Below are positions 50,944 to 59,190 of a DNA stretch of 64,000 nucleotides, piece by piece. This DNA comes from Erginobacter sp964587835. Its GTDB lineage: Bacteria > Auribacterota > Erginobacteria > Erginobacterales > Erginobacteraceae. The position numbers and the translations under genes were made by a program. Location of the stretch: positions 97,201 through 161,200 of the forward strand of contig CAZPMN010000002.1 of the NCBI GenBank assembly GCA_964587835.1. Reading direction: 5' to 3'. Below the pieces are notes generated by a model, which did not search any database, had not been told where the DNA came from, and saw only the letters and a program-made list of their open reading frames with translations. Positions within the stretch are counted from its first letter, which is position 1; the number at the start of each line of letters is the position of its first letter.

Positions 50944-51783
50944 TTAGAGCAGGAGGTTGTCGATCAGGCGGACGCGGTTGATGAAGACGGCCCCGGCAGC
51001 CAGGTCTCCCGGGCGGAGGGTGGAACGTGGCTTCAGGGTCTCGGGGTCGGTAAACTCCAGGTAGTCGATCCGGGCGTGAGGCTCCCCGCCTATGATCTCT
51101 TCCATCTCCCCCCTCACGGCGGCGGCCGAGGCCACGCCTCCGGCCACCAGCTCCCGGGCCCTGAGCAGGGCCCGGCGGAGGCAGAGGGCCTCTTGCCGCT
51201 CCCGGGGTGAGAGGTTGTGGTTGCGCGAACTCATCGCCAGGCCGTCCGCTTCCCGGACCGTCGGACAGCCGATAACCTCGATTGGGAGGTTTAAGTCCCG
51301 GACCATCTTCGCGATCACCTTGAACTGCTGGTAGTCCTTGCGGCCGAAGAAGGCGAGATCCGGGGAGACGATATTGAAGAGCTTGAGCACTACCGTGGTC
51401 ACCCCCCGGAAGTGGCCGGGCCGGGCGGCCCCGCAAAGCCCCCGGCTGAGCTCGGTCTCCTCGACCCAGGTGGAGAATCCCGGCGGGTAAATTTCTTCTG
51501 CCGGGGGAACCAAGACGATATCCGTCCCCTCCTGTTCGCAGAGTTGCAGGTCCCGATCGAGGTCCCGGGGATAGGAGTCGAGGTCCTCGGATGGCCCGAA
51601 TTGCGTCGGGTTGACGAAGATGGAGACAACCAGGAAGTCACCGGCCGCCCGGCCCGCACGCAAGAGGCTCAGGTGCCCCTGGTGGAGGAAGCCCATCGTG
51701 GGGACGAAGGCGATCTTCTTCCCGGCCGCCCTCCAGCTCCAGGACGCCTCCCTCATTTCGGCGACCGATCTAATTACCCGCAT
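50944..51783 (-). CDS. panC: Pantothenate synthetase
   Basis: PanC joins pantoate and beta-alanine with ATP. The 279-residue protein has FVPTMGFLHQGHLSLL (HxGH nucleotidyl motif), VSIFVNPTQFGPSEDLDSYPR, HFRGVTTVVLKLFNIV, FFGRKDYQQFKVIAKMVRDL and MSSRNHNLSPRER (KMSKS-equivalent). The ATG at 51783 is chosen; the GTG at 51786 belongs to an intergenic repeat. No ribosome site is visible because the repeat reaches the start codon. Confidence 0.95.
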   Translation of the reverse strand: MRVIRSVAEMREASWSWRAAGKKIAFVPTMGFLHQGHLSLLRAGRAAGDFLVVSIFVNPTQFGPSEDLDSYPRDLDRDLQLCEQEGTDIVLVPPAEEIYPPGFSTWVEETELSRGLCGAARPGHFRGVTTVVLKLFNIVSPDLAFFGRKDYQQFKVIAKMVRDLNLPIEVIGCPTVREADGLAMSSRNHNLSPRERQEALCLRRALLRARELVAGGVASAAAVRGEMEEIIGGEPHARIDYLEFTDPETLKPRSTLRPGDLAAGAVFINRVRLIDNLLL

Positions 51784-51823
51784 CACTGATCGCTGATCAC
51801 TGATTACTGTTTACTGATTACTG
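51783..51823. repeat. ACTGATTACTG-type intergenic repeat
   Basis: Units of about 7-8 nt such as CACTGATTACTG and TTTACTGATTACTG. The same family occurs at 54852, 56941, 60911, 62478, 62540 and 63922. Confidence 0.8.
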
Positions 51824-51829
51824 GGCTCT

Positions 51830-52636
51830 TCAAAAAGAATGCTCCTCGTCCGGAAACTCCCCCTCCTCGACTTCCCGCTTGTAGGCGGTAAAGGCATCCA
51901 GCATCACCCCTCGGAGGTCGGCGTAAGGCTTGGCGAACTTCGGCCGGACCGTCCCGAAAAGCCCGAGGAGATCGTGGATGACCAGGATCTGGCCGTCACA
52001 GAGCGGACCCGAGCCGATCCCGATGGTGGGGATCTTTAACGCCTTCGTGATCTCCCCCGCGGCCCGGGCGGCTACGCACTCCAGGACCACGGCAAAGGCG
52101 CCCGCCGCTTCCAGAGACCGGGCGTCTTCCAAAAGCGCGGCCGCCGAACGCTCGTTCTTCCCCCGAACCCGGTAGGCTCCCTCCTTGAGAATATCCTGGG
52201 GCAGCAAGCCGATGTGGCCGAGGACCGGAATCCCTGCGCCGACCATCCTCCCGACCAGACCGGCCACCTCCTCCCCCCCCTCCAGCTTGACACCGTGAGC
52301 CCCCCCTTCCTGGATCAGGCGGCCGGCGTTATGAAGGGCCTCGACGTCACTGACGTGGTAGGAGAGGAAGGGTAGATCGGCGATGACCAGGCAACGGGAG
52401 TTCCCTCGAACCACCGCCCGGGTATGGTGAACCATGTCGGCCATCGTCACCGGGATGGTGTTCTCATAGCCGAGGACGACGTTTCCCAGGGAATCCCCGA
52501 CCAGGATCAGGTCGATCCCCGCCTCATTGAGCAACCGGGAAGTAAAATAATCGTAGGCGGTCAGGGTGGCGATCTTTTTCCCCTCCCGCTTCTTTCTCTG
52601 CAGGGTCGCCACGGTGACTTTCTGCTCTGCTGTCAT
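51830..52636 (-). CDS. panB: 3-methyl-2-oxobutanoate hydroxymethyltransferase
   Basis: PanB makes ketopantoate from ketoisovalerate and methylene-THF. The 268-residue barrel has TAYDYFTSRLLNEAGIDLILVGDSLGNVVLG, KLEGGEEVAG, GHIGLLPQ and VLECVAARAAGEITKALKIPTIGIGSGP. The start ATG shares its A with the folK stop (TAATG), so translation is coupled. With panC 46 nt downstream and folK upstream, it forms a small cofactor operon; panB's folate need makes the folK link sensible. Confidence 0.95.
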   Translation of the reverse strand: MTAEQKVTVATLQRKKREGKKIATLTAYDYFTSRLLNEAGIDLILVGDSLGNVVLGYENTIPVTMADMVHHTRAVVRGNSRCLVIADLPFLSYHVSDVEALHNAGRLIQEGGAHGVKLEGGEEVAGLVGRMVGAGIPVLGHIGLLPQDILKEGAYRVRGKNERSAAALLEDARSLEAAGAFAVVLECVAARAAGEITKALKIPTIGIGSGPLCDGQILVIHDLLGLFGTVRPKFAKPYADLRGVMLDAFTAYKREVEEGEFPDEEHSF

Positions 52637-53139
52637 TAGATCTCTCCCTGGTAAATCACCCGCCCGTTCTCCCCCAGGGCGGCCAGAAGTTCTCCCACGG
52701 ACCGGTCCAGTTCGGGATGGCGCCAGTAAGGGGCGATCTCCCTTAGGGGCAGGAGGACGAACCTCCTCCCGACCGCCCCGGGATGGGGGATGATGAGTTC
52801 CGGCGTCCGGATCATCCGCCGCCCGTAGGATATGATATCCAGGTCAATCTCCCGGGGTCCATAGCGATGGGTCGGTATCCTCCCCAGTTCCCGCTCGATC
52901 TTCCGGCAGCCGGCCAAAAGTTCAAAAGGTTCGAGGGCGGTCGACACCGCCGCCACGCAGTTGAGAAAGTCAGATTGCGCCCGGAAATAGAGCGGCTCGG
53001 TCTCGTAGATCCCGGAGACGTCGGTCACCCGTGTCTCCGGCATCCCGTCAATCAGGAAAAGGGCCCGGCGGATCATCTCCGCCCGAAACATCCGGTTGCA
53101 ACCAAGGGAGATGAAAGCATCGATCCGGGATCTGGTCAT
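52636..53139 (-). CDS. folK: 2-amino-4-hydroxy-6-hydroxymethyldihydropteridine pyrophosphokinase
   Basis: FolK adds pyrophosphate to the pterin in folate synthesis. The 167-residue protein has FISLGCNRMFRAEMIRRAL (usually SLGSN, here Cys), VSGIYETEPLYFRAQSDFLNCV, ELGRIPTHRYGPREIDLDII (the RWGPRxIDLDI signature, Tyr for Trp) and LIIPHPGAVGRRFVLLPL. No folB or folP is adjacent. It ends in the panB start. Confidence 0.93.
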   Translation of the reverse strand: MTRSRIDAFISLGCNRMFRAEMIRRALFLIDGMPETRVTDVSGIYETEPLYFRAQSDFLNCVAAVSTALEPFELLAGCRKIERELGRIPTHRYGPREIDLDIISYGRRMIRTPELIIPHPGAVGRRFVLLPLREIAPYWRHPELDRSVGELLAALGENGRVIYQGEI

Positions 53140-53234
53140 CGTCCCCTGATCCTGATTCTTCGGCAGGTCAAAGACCCGCTATTGATGTAGCACCCCTTTG
53201 AGGTGAACTTCCTTCCCGGATTCAGGGAATCCAT

Positions 53235-53264
53235 CGTACTCGTACCCGTACTCTTTCTCGTACT
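53235..53264. repeat. CGTACTCGTACCCG-type repeat
   Basis: CGTACTCGTACCCGTACTC then TTTCTCGTACT, the family seen at 24004-24102. The surrounding gap (53140-53355) also carries a TTTGACCTTTGAACTTCGAACTC mini-repeat at about 53335-53358 and no gene. Confidence 0.75.
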
Positions 53265-53355
53265 AGAATCGCACCAAGGACAATTTTGATATCGATTAAG
53301 TTAAACGGGAAGGTATTTTGCGCACCTGAAACTTTGACCTTTGAACTTCGAACTC

Positions 53356-54528
53356 TTAACTTAACTTCAGCTTACCCAACCGCTCCAGGGCCTGGCGGAT
53401 CTCCGCTTCCGGGCGGGTCAGGGCCATCCGGATAAAGCCTTCACCCGAGGGCCCGAGACCGACCCCGGGGGTGGCGACCACTCCGGCCTCCTCCAAGAGT
53501 CTCTTGGCGAAGGCAGCCGAAGGAGAGCCGTCGGGAACGGGACACCAGACATAAAAAGTGGCCCGAGGGCTCTCCACCTTCCACCCCAGGGAGTTGAGGC
53601 CGTCAACCAGCGTATCCCGACGCCGGCGATAGGTCTCCAGCAGCTCCCCGAGAAAGTCCTGGGGGCCGTTGAGAGCGGCGACCGCCGCCTGCTGGACCGC
53701 CTGGAAGATGCCGGAGTCGATGTTTGACTTCACCGCGCTCAACCCCTTGATCACCTCGGCATTGCCGACCGCGAAGCCGACCCGCCAGCCGGTCATGTTG
53801 TAGGTCTTGGAGAGGGAATGAAATTCAATTCCCACTTCTTTGGCTCCCGCGACCTGGAGGAAACTGGGAGCCTTGAACCCGTCAAAGGCCAGCTCGGTGT
53901 AGGCCGCGTCATGGCAGAGGATGATTCCGTGCCGGCGGCAGAATTCGGCCGCCTTTTCGAAGTATCCGAGGTCGCAGACGGCGGCGGTCGGGTTGTTGGG
54001 GTAGTTGAGAAAGAGCAACCGGGCCCGGGAAGCGGACGCCTCGTCTATTGCGTCCAGGTCAGCCAGGAAACCGTTGGCCGCCTTCAGGGGCATCCGAACC
54101 GGCTCTCCGCCGGCGAAGATGGTCCCGGAAGCGTAAACCGGGTAGCCGGGGTCGGGAACCAGGACGATGTCACCCGGGTTGACAAAGGCCAGGGGGATAT
54201 GGGCGATCCCCTCCTTGGTCCCCAGCAGGGGGAGGATCTCGGTATCCGGTTCAAGTTCAACCCCGAACCGCCGGAGGTACCAGGCGGCAATCGCTTTCCG
54301 CAGTTCGGGCATCCCGAAGTCCAGGGCGTAGGTATGGTTGGCCGGATCTTGGGCAGCCCGGTAGAGAGCCTCGATAACGTGGGGAGGCGTCGGCTGGTCG
54401 GGGTCGCCGACTCCGAGGTCGATCAGATCCTTCCCCGCGGCCCGGAGCCGCCGCTTGGCCTTGTCGATCTCGGCAAAGAGGTAGGGGGGGAGTCTCTCGA
54501 TTCTCTGCGAGAGTTCGAAACTCATCAT
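53356..54528 (-). CDS. dapL: LL-diaminopimelate aminotransferase
   Basis: DapL converts tetrahydrodipicolinate directly to LL-diaminopimelate with glutamate, bypassing the acylated route. The 390-residue class I aminotransferase has IDLGVGDPDQPTPPHVI, LGTKEGIAHIPLAF, PDPGYPVYASGT, LNYPNNPTAAV and the PLP lysine in HSLSKTYNMTGWRVGF. The DapL subtype is favoured because dapB, dapA, dapF and lysA are adjacent and no dapC/D/E is seen. ATG 54528 overlaps the 85-aa gene; ATG 54525 has slightly better spacing. Confidence 0.92.
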   Translation of the reverse strand: MMSFELSQRIERLPPYLFAEIDKAKRRLRAAGKDLIDLGVGDPDQPTPPHVIEALYRAAQDPANHTYALDFGMPELRKAIAAWYLRRFGVELEPDTEILPLLGTKEGIAHIPLAFVNPGDIVLVPDPGYPVYASGTIFAGGEPVRMPLKAANGFLADLDAIDEASASRARLLFLNYPNNPTAAVCDLGYFEKAAEFCRRHGIILCHDAAYTELAFDGFKAPSFLQVAGAKEVGIEFHSLSKTYNMTGWRVGFAVGNAEVIKGLSAVKSNIDSGIFQAVQQAAVAALNGPQDFLGELLETYRRRRDTLVDGLNSLGWKVESPRATFYVWCPVPDGSPSAAFAKRLLEEAGVVATPGVGLGPSGEGFIRMALTRPEAEIRQALERLGKLKLS

Positions 54529-54782
54529 ACCTCCCCCACTTCCTTGATCGGCTCCTCGTGAAAACGGCAGTACTCGTCGGCGACCGGGATCTCCCGGAAG
54601 TGGACTCCAAGCTTGTCCGGTTCGGCGAAGAACTGCCGGACCGTCCGGCCGTCCTCGATCAGCTTGAAGAGGACCGGTTCCTTGGCCCGGAGCCGCTCCC
54701 AGACTATCTGCGGGGAACGGTAACGAGTGACGTAACCCTCCTCGAACAATTTATCGATCATAGTCTTAACCGTATAAAACAT
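54525..54782 (-). CDS. 85-residue conserved-looking protein between dapB and dapL
   Basis: A small soluble protein with a helical N-terminus (FYTVKTMIDKLFEEGYVTRYRSPQIVWERL) and an acidic C-terminal half (VRQFFAEPDKLGVHFREIPVADEYCRFHEEP). I do not recognise a named family. It has a good ribosome site (AGGAG, 9-nt spacing) and overlaps dapL by four bases, so it is real and translation-coupled. A role tied to DapL or to DAP synthesis is inference from position. Confidence 0.75.
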   Translation of the reverse strand: MFYTVKTMIDKLFEEGYVTRYRSPQIVWERLRAKEPVLFKLIEDGRTVRQFFAEPDKLGVHFREIPVADEYCRFHEEPIKEVGEV

Positions 54783-54851
54783 CTAACTAATCTCCTTTTT
54801 CTTCACTGCTTATTGTTAGCGAAGCGAAGATCCCGAACTGCCTCTTCGGGA

Positions 54852-54889
54852 CCGCTCACTGCTTACCGCTCACTGCTCACTGCTCATCG
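54852..54889. repeat. GCTCACTGCTTACTG-type intergenic repeat
   Basis: GCTCACTGCTTACCGCTCACTGC and similar 7-nt units, between dapB and the 85-aa gene. A GCGAAGCGAAGATCCCGAA fragment of the 56805 family lies just to the left. Confidence 0.75.
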
Positions 54890-54894
54890 GTCCC

Positions 54895-55698
54895 TCAAAT
54901 CCCGAGAACATCTCGCATCGAGTAAAAACCCGGCCCGGCGGCGGCGGCGAAGCGGGCCGCCCGCAGGGCCCCTCGGGCGAAGGTGTCCCGGCTGTGAGCG
55001 CGGTGGGTAAGCTCCAGCCTCTCCCCGGGAGTGGAGAAGATCACGGTATGATCTCCGACGATATCCCCCGCCCGTACGGCGTGGATTCCGATCTCCTCCC
55101 GGGTCCGCTCGCCGACCTGTCCCTCCCGGCCGTAGACCGCCGCTTCGGAAAGGTCGCGCTGCAGGGCGGCGGCCACCGCTGCGGCCAATTTCTTCGCCGT
55201 CCCGCTCGGCGCGTCTTTCTTCAGGCGGTGATGAGCCTCGACGATCTCGACGTCGTAGGTTTCTCCCAGGGCCTCGGCCGTCTCCCCCACCAACCGGAAG
55301 AGCAGGTTGACCCCGACCGACATGTTGGGAGAGAAGACGCAGGCGATCCCCTCCGCTGCCGTCCGCAGGGCCCGTTCATCTTCCGGCCCCAGTCCGGTGG
55401 TCCCGACCACCAGCGATTTGCCGGCGGCGGCCGCCGTGGCGGCGTTCTCCGCCGCTGTTTCCGGAGCGGAGAAATCGATGACTACGTCACCGCCGTTGAT
55501 CACCTCGGCGAGCGAATCCGTCAGGGGGCAACCGATCTTCCCCGCGCCGCCCAGCTCGCCAGCGTCCCGACCCAGATCGGGGTGCCCGGGACGGTCGACC
55601 GCCCCGACTATCTTCAGGTCCGGCTCCGAGCCGGCGCAGGAGATGATCCTCCCCCCCATCCTCCCCGCCGCCCCGCAAATTATCAAACCTATCGTCAT
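54895..55698 (-). CDS. dapB: 4-hydroxy-tetrahydrodipicolinate reductase
   Basis: DapB reduces the dapA product with NAD(P)H. The 267-residue protein has GLIICGAAGRMGGRIIS (Rossmann loop), VIDFSAPETAAENA, VVGTTGLGPED, FSPNMSVGVNLLFRLV and VEAHHRLKKDAPSGTAKKL, the catalytic HHxxKxDAPSGTA signature. GGAGG lies upstream of the ATG. It follows dapA by 160 nt of inverted repeats and precedes the 85-aa gene. Confidence 0.96.
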   Translation of the reverse strand: MTIGLIICGAAGRMGGRIISCAGSEPDLKIVGAVDRPGHPDLGRDAGELGGAGKIGCPLTDSLAEVINGGDVVIDFSAPETAAENAATAAAAGKSLVVGTTGLGPEDERALRTAAEGIACVFSPNMSVGVNLLFRLVGETAEALGETYDVEIVEAHHRLKKDAPSGTAKKLAAAVAAALQRDLSEAAVYGREGQVGERTREEIGIHAVRAGDIVGDHTVIFSTPGERLELTHRAHSRDTFARGALRAARFAAAAGPGFYSMRDVLGI

Positions 55699-55719
55699 AA
55701 CTAATTTTTCCTCCGCTAT

Positions 55720-55740
55720 AATTCACGCACTGCGTGAATT
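55720..55740. repeat. 10-bp inverted repeat upstream of dapB
   Basis: AATTCACGCA and TGCGTGAATT around one base. It could be an operator or repeat remnant; it lies 21 nt before the dapB start. Confidence 0.5.
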
Positions 55741-55811
55741 AATTCGAAGAAGCAGAGTACCATTAGAACCCTGCAACTTCTCTATCTCTAAGTCATTGCC
55801 TGACAATTCAC

Positions 55812-55860
55812 AACCCAAATTATTCACGAAAAATATCATTTTTCGTGAATAATTTGGGTT
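55812..55860. repeat. 23-bp perfect hairpin overlapping the dapA stop codon
   Basis: AACCCAAATTATTCACG continuing to AAAAAT, and its exact complement, are separated by ATC. The TAA of dapA begins within the right arm. Fifteen of the first 19 bases agree with the palindrome at 47749, so it seems a longer relative of that family. Confidence 0.8.
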
Positions 55861-56725
55861 AAAACAACTCGTAACGCTGCAGCATCTCTTCCAGCTCCAC
55901 CCGATGACCGGGAGAGAGTCCGCAGAGCGGAAGCCGGAACTCCTCCCTGATCCTCCCCATCATGGCCAGAGCGGTCTTGACCGGAATCGGATTGGTCTCG
56001 AGAAACATCGCCTCAAAAAGCGAGTACAGTTGAAAGTGAAGGCTCCTCGCCTTTTCCCACTCGCCCTCGAGGGCGGCGTGGACCAGTTGACTCACTTGAC
56101 GGGGAACGACATTGGCGGCGACCGAAATAACCCCCTTCGCCCCCACCGCCATCATCGGCAGGGTGAGCATATCGTCCCCGGAGAGGACGGTGATGTCGCA
56201 GAGGTTGAGGATCTGGTTGACCTGGTCAACCGAACCTCCGGCCTCCTTGACGGCGACAATGTTCTTGATCACCGACAGCTCGGCGACCGTTTCCGGCTGA
56301 AGCTCGACCGAGGTCCGGCCGGGGACATTGTAGAGGACCAGGGGGATATCGGTCCCTTCAGCGATCGTCCGGAAATGCTCGACCAGTCCCCGCTGGGTCG
56401 GCTTATTGTAGTAAGGGGTGATGACCAGGGCTCCGTCCGCGCCCACCTCCTGGGCGTGTTCGGTCAACTGGAGGGCCTCGGCGGTACTGTTGGATCCCGC
56501 CCCGGCGATCACCTGGGCTCGCCCGGCAACTTTCTCGACCGCGAACTGAACCACCCGGTCATGTTCCTGGTGGGTTAACGTGGGCGACTCCCCGGTCGTC
56601 CCGCAGGGGACGATGGCGTCGGTCCCGTTCTTGATCTGAAAATCAATCAACTTGCCCAGCGTATCAAAATCTATCTTTCCGTCCTTGAACGGAGTAACTA
56701 TCGCCACCATTGATCCCTGAAACAT
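55859..56725 (-). CDS. dapA: 4-hydroxy-tetrahydrodipicolinate synthase
   Basis: DapA condenses pyruvate and aspartate semialdehyde. The 288-residue barrel has MVAIVTPFKDGKIDF, VPCGTTGESPTL, VIAGAGSNSTAEA, YYNKPTQRGLVEHF (catalytic Tyr), LYNVPGRTSVEL and the Schiff-base lysine in NIVAVKEAGG. The ATG at 56725 has GGGAGG upstream; a GTG at 56746 is possible but poorer. It lies downstream of dapF past a 263-nt repeat region. Confidence 0.96.
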   Translation of the reverse strand: MFQGSMVAIVTPFKDGKIDFDTLGKLIDFQIKNGTDAIVPCGTTGESPTLTHQEHDRVVQFAVEKVAGRAQVIAGAGSNSTAEALQLTEHAQEVGADGALVITPYYNKPTQRGLVEHFRTIAEGTDIPLVLYNVPGRTSVELQPETVAELSVIKNIVAVKEAGGSVDQVNQILNLCDITVLSGDDMLTLPMMAVGAKGVISVAANVVPRQVSQLVHAALEGEWEKARSLHFQLYSLFEAMFLETNPIPVKTALAMMGRIREEFRLPLCGLSPGHRVELEEMLQRYELF

Positions 56726-56804
56726 AAAACCCTCCCTGTAATCCACTAATTACACTAATTTACACTGATTATTCTTCTCTCCCCGGGCGCTCTGCGCCTG
56801 GCTG

Positions 56805-56938
56805 CAAGCGAAGCGATCCTACAATTATTACAAGAAATGCCGAAGGCATTCCGATACTACAAGCCCGAAGGGCGATCCTACAACTACTGCAAGGAATGCC
56901 GCAGGCATTCCGATCCCCCAAGCCCGAAGGGCGATCCG
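56805..56938. repeat. Two tandem copies of a ~63-nt double-hairpin repeat
   Basis: Each copy runs GATCCTACAAYTAYTRCAAG, then AATGCCGCAGGCATT, then AAGCCCGAAGGGCGATCC. Two small stems recur: AATGCC/GGCATT and GCCC/GGGC. A third copy is at 63831-63903, and a fragment (TCAAGCGAAGCGATACC) at 35579-35595. Confidence 0.85.
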
Positions 56939-56940
56939 GC

Positions 56941-56974
56941 TGCTCACTGTTCACTGATTACTGATTACTGACTA
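56941..56974. repeat. TTCACTGATTACTGATTACTG repeat
   Basis: Same family as 51783-51823, directly before dapF's 3' end. Confidence 0.75.
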
Positions 56975-56988
56975 CCATTCCCTATTCC

Positions 56989-57807
56989 TCATATTTCAAT
57001 AACTCCCCGGAAGACCTCCACGGCGGGGCCGGTCATAAAGATATGGTTGTTCTCTCGCCACTCGATCTCCAAATCCCCCCCCGGAAGGTGAACCAGGCCT
57101 TTCCGGCCGGTCCTCCCGGTCCGGGCGGCGGCGGCCAGGGCGGCGCAGGCGCCGGTCCCGCAGGCCAGGGTCATCCCGGCGCCCCGCTCCCAGACCTGAA
57201 AGTCCAGTTCCCGGTCGTTGAGAACCCGGATGAACTCGACGTTGGTCTTCTCCGGAAAGAGGGGATCGCGCTCGATCACCGGTCCCAGATCCGCTACCGG
57301 GGGCTCCTCCTCCGAAGCCCAGAAGACAACACAGTGCGGATTACCCATGGAGACGCAGGTGATCGCGAATTCCCGCCCCGCGAAGACGACCGGATGGTCG
57401 ATCACTTCTCCGGGTAGATTAACCGGGATCTTCTCCGCGGCGAACTGCGGCTCCCCCATATCCACCACCACCTGATCCCCCTCGATCCGGGGCCGGATGA
57501 TCCCGGCCAGGGTCTCCACCGACATTTCCGGACCGGAAAACAGGCCGCGGTCACGGGCGTAAAGGGCGAAGCAGCGGATCCCGTTGCCGCACATCTCGGC
57601 CTCGGAACCGTCGGAATTAAAGATCCGCATCTTCAGGTCGGCCGACGGGGAGAAAGAGACGGTGATCACCCCGTCCGCCCCGATCCCGAAATGACGGTCG
57701 CAGATCCTCCGGATCATCTCCGGAGAAAGCTTCCATTCTTCCGAGGGGTCCTCCGGGAGGATGAAATCGTTCCCCAAACCGTGCATCTTGACGAATTTCA
57801 GCTTCAT
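56989..57807 (-). CDS. dapF: Diaminopimelate epimerase
   Basis: DapF interconverts LL- and meso-diaminopimelate. The 272-residue protein has KFVKMHGLGNDFIL, the first catalytic cysteine in AEMCGNGIRCFA, GNPHCVVF, and the second in TLACGTGACAALAAA. I chose the ATG at 57807, which gives the normal N-terminus; the frame extends to a TTG at 57834. It lies 44 nt after lysA. DapF supplies meso-DAP both to peptidoglycan and to LysA. Confidence 0.96.
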   Translation of the reverse strand: MKLKFVKMHGLGNDFILPEDPSEEWKLSPEMIRRICDRHFGIGADGVITVSFSPSADLKMRIFNSDGSEAEMCGNGIRCFALYARDRGLFSGPEMSVETLAGIIRPRIEGDQVVVDMGEPQFAAEKIPVNLPGEVIDHPVVFAGREFAITCVSMGNPHCVVFWASEEEPPVADLGPVIERDPLFPEKTNVEFIRVLNDRELDFQVWERGAGMTLACGTGACAALAAAARTGRTGRKGLVHLPGGDLEIEWRENNHIFMTGPAVEVFRGVIEI

Positions 57808-57851
57808 TCTATCCCAATTTCGGGTTTGCGTCAAGGCCCCCGGCCGGCCGG

Positions 57852-59111
57852 TTAACCCGTCTCCCCCCTGACCAGGTCACGGTAGGTCTCCCGCTTCCGC
57901 ACGACTCGGAAACTGTCCCCGTCCACTAAAACCTCGGACGGGCGGGGGCGGGAGTTGTAATTGGAACTCATCACCGAACCGTAAGCACCGGCGGAAAGGA
58001 CCGCCAGTCGGTCGCCGGGGACCGGTTCCGGAAACGTCCGCGCGGCGCCGAGGATATCCCCGGTCTCGCAGATCGGTCCGACGACATTGAAGCGGAGGGG
58101 CTTTCCCCCGGACGGGCGCACCGGAACGATCTGGTGCCACGCCTCGTAGAGGGCGGGACGGATCAGGTCGTTCATTGCCCCGTCGGCGATCAGGAAGTAC
58201 TGCCGGGCTTTTTTCTTCACCTGGAGGACCGAGACCAGGAGCGCCCCGGCGTTTCCGGTGATAAAACGCCCCGGCTCTAAAATCACGGTCAGCTTCAGTC
58301 CTTTCAGGAGGGGCCGGACGGCGGCGGCGTAGGCAGACGCCGGAGGCGGTTCCTCCCCCCGGTAGCTGATCCCCATCCCCCCCCCGATATCCAGGTAGCG
58401 CAGACGGATCCCCTCCCCCTGAAGCTTCTTCAGCAGGCCGACAAGCCTCTTCGCCCCTTCCCGATAAGGTTTGGTATCGAGGATCTGGGATCCGATGTGC
58501 ATATGAATCCCCACCGGCTCGACCCCGGGGAGCCGTCGGCAGCGGCGGTAGAAATCCAGGGCGGCCTCGCGGTCGAGGCCGAACTTGTTCTCGGCCTTGC
58601 CGGTGGTGATGTAGCGGTGAGTTTTCGGATCGACATCGGGGGTAACCCTGAGCGCGATCGGGGCGGTCTTCCCAAGCCGGACCGCCGTCCGGCTGATCAG
58701 CTCCAGCTCGGGAAGAGACTCCACGGTGAAAAACAGGATCCCGGCCTCAATCCCCTCGACTATCTCCCGCTCGGTCTTTCCCACCCCGGCGAAGACAATC
58801 TTCTCCGGGGAAGCCCCGGCCCGCAGAGCCCGGTAGAGTTCTCCCCCGGAGACGACGTCGATCCCCGAACCTTCCCCGGCCAGGGTCCGGATCACCGCGG
58901 CCGAGGAGTTGGACTTCATCGAGAAGCAGACCAGGTGGGAGCGGCCGCGCCAGGCGGCGGTTATCTCCCGGTAGGCCCTGACCAGGTGGCGGCGGCTGTA
59001 TACATAAACCGGAGTTCCCATCTTCCGGGCGATCCGCTCCAGGGGGACATCCTCACAGTAGAGTTCCCCGTTTCGGTACTCCCAGGAGGGAGAGTTGATC
59101 AAGAGTTCCAT
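57852..59111 (-). CDS. lysA: Diaminopimelate decarboxylase
   Basis: LysA decarboxylates meso-DAP to lysine with PLP. The 419-residue protein has the fold-type III barrel with the PLP lysine in VCFSMKSNSSAAV, GIHMHIGSQIL, YLDIGGGMGISY, ILEPGRFITGNAG, and the second-subunit substrate site GPICETGDILG plus GAYGSVMSSNYNSRPRP. Length and motifs are normal. It follows argH after a 342-nt gap filled by structured repeats. Confidence 0.96.
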   Translation of the reverse strand: MELLINSPSWEYRNGELYCEDVPLERIARKMGTPVYVYSRRHLVRAYREITAAWRGRSHLVCFSMKSNSSAAVIRTLAGEGSGIDVVSGGELYRALRAGASPEKIVFAGVGKTEREIVEGIEAGILFFTVESLPELELISRTAVRLGKTAPIALRVTPDVDPKTHRYITTGKAENKFGLDREAALDFYRRCRRLPGVEPVGIHMHIGSQILDTKPYREGAKRLVGLLKKLQGEGIRLRYLDIGGGMGISYRGEEPPPASAYAAAVRPLLKGLKLTVILEPGRFITGNAGALLVSVLQVKKKARQYFLIADGAMNDLIRPALYEAWHQIVPVRPSGGKPLRFNVVGPICETGDILGAARTFPEPVPGDRLAVLSAGAYGSVMSSNYNSRPRPSEVLVDGDSFRVVRKRETYRDLVRGETG

Positions 59112-59190
59112 ATGATAGTACCTGATGTTTGAAGTTTAAATTTGGCTTGTCGCTCACCCCCGGCGGCCGGGGGGTGCTTCCCCCTGTTTT

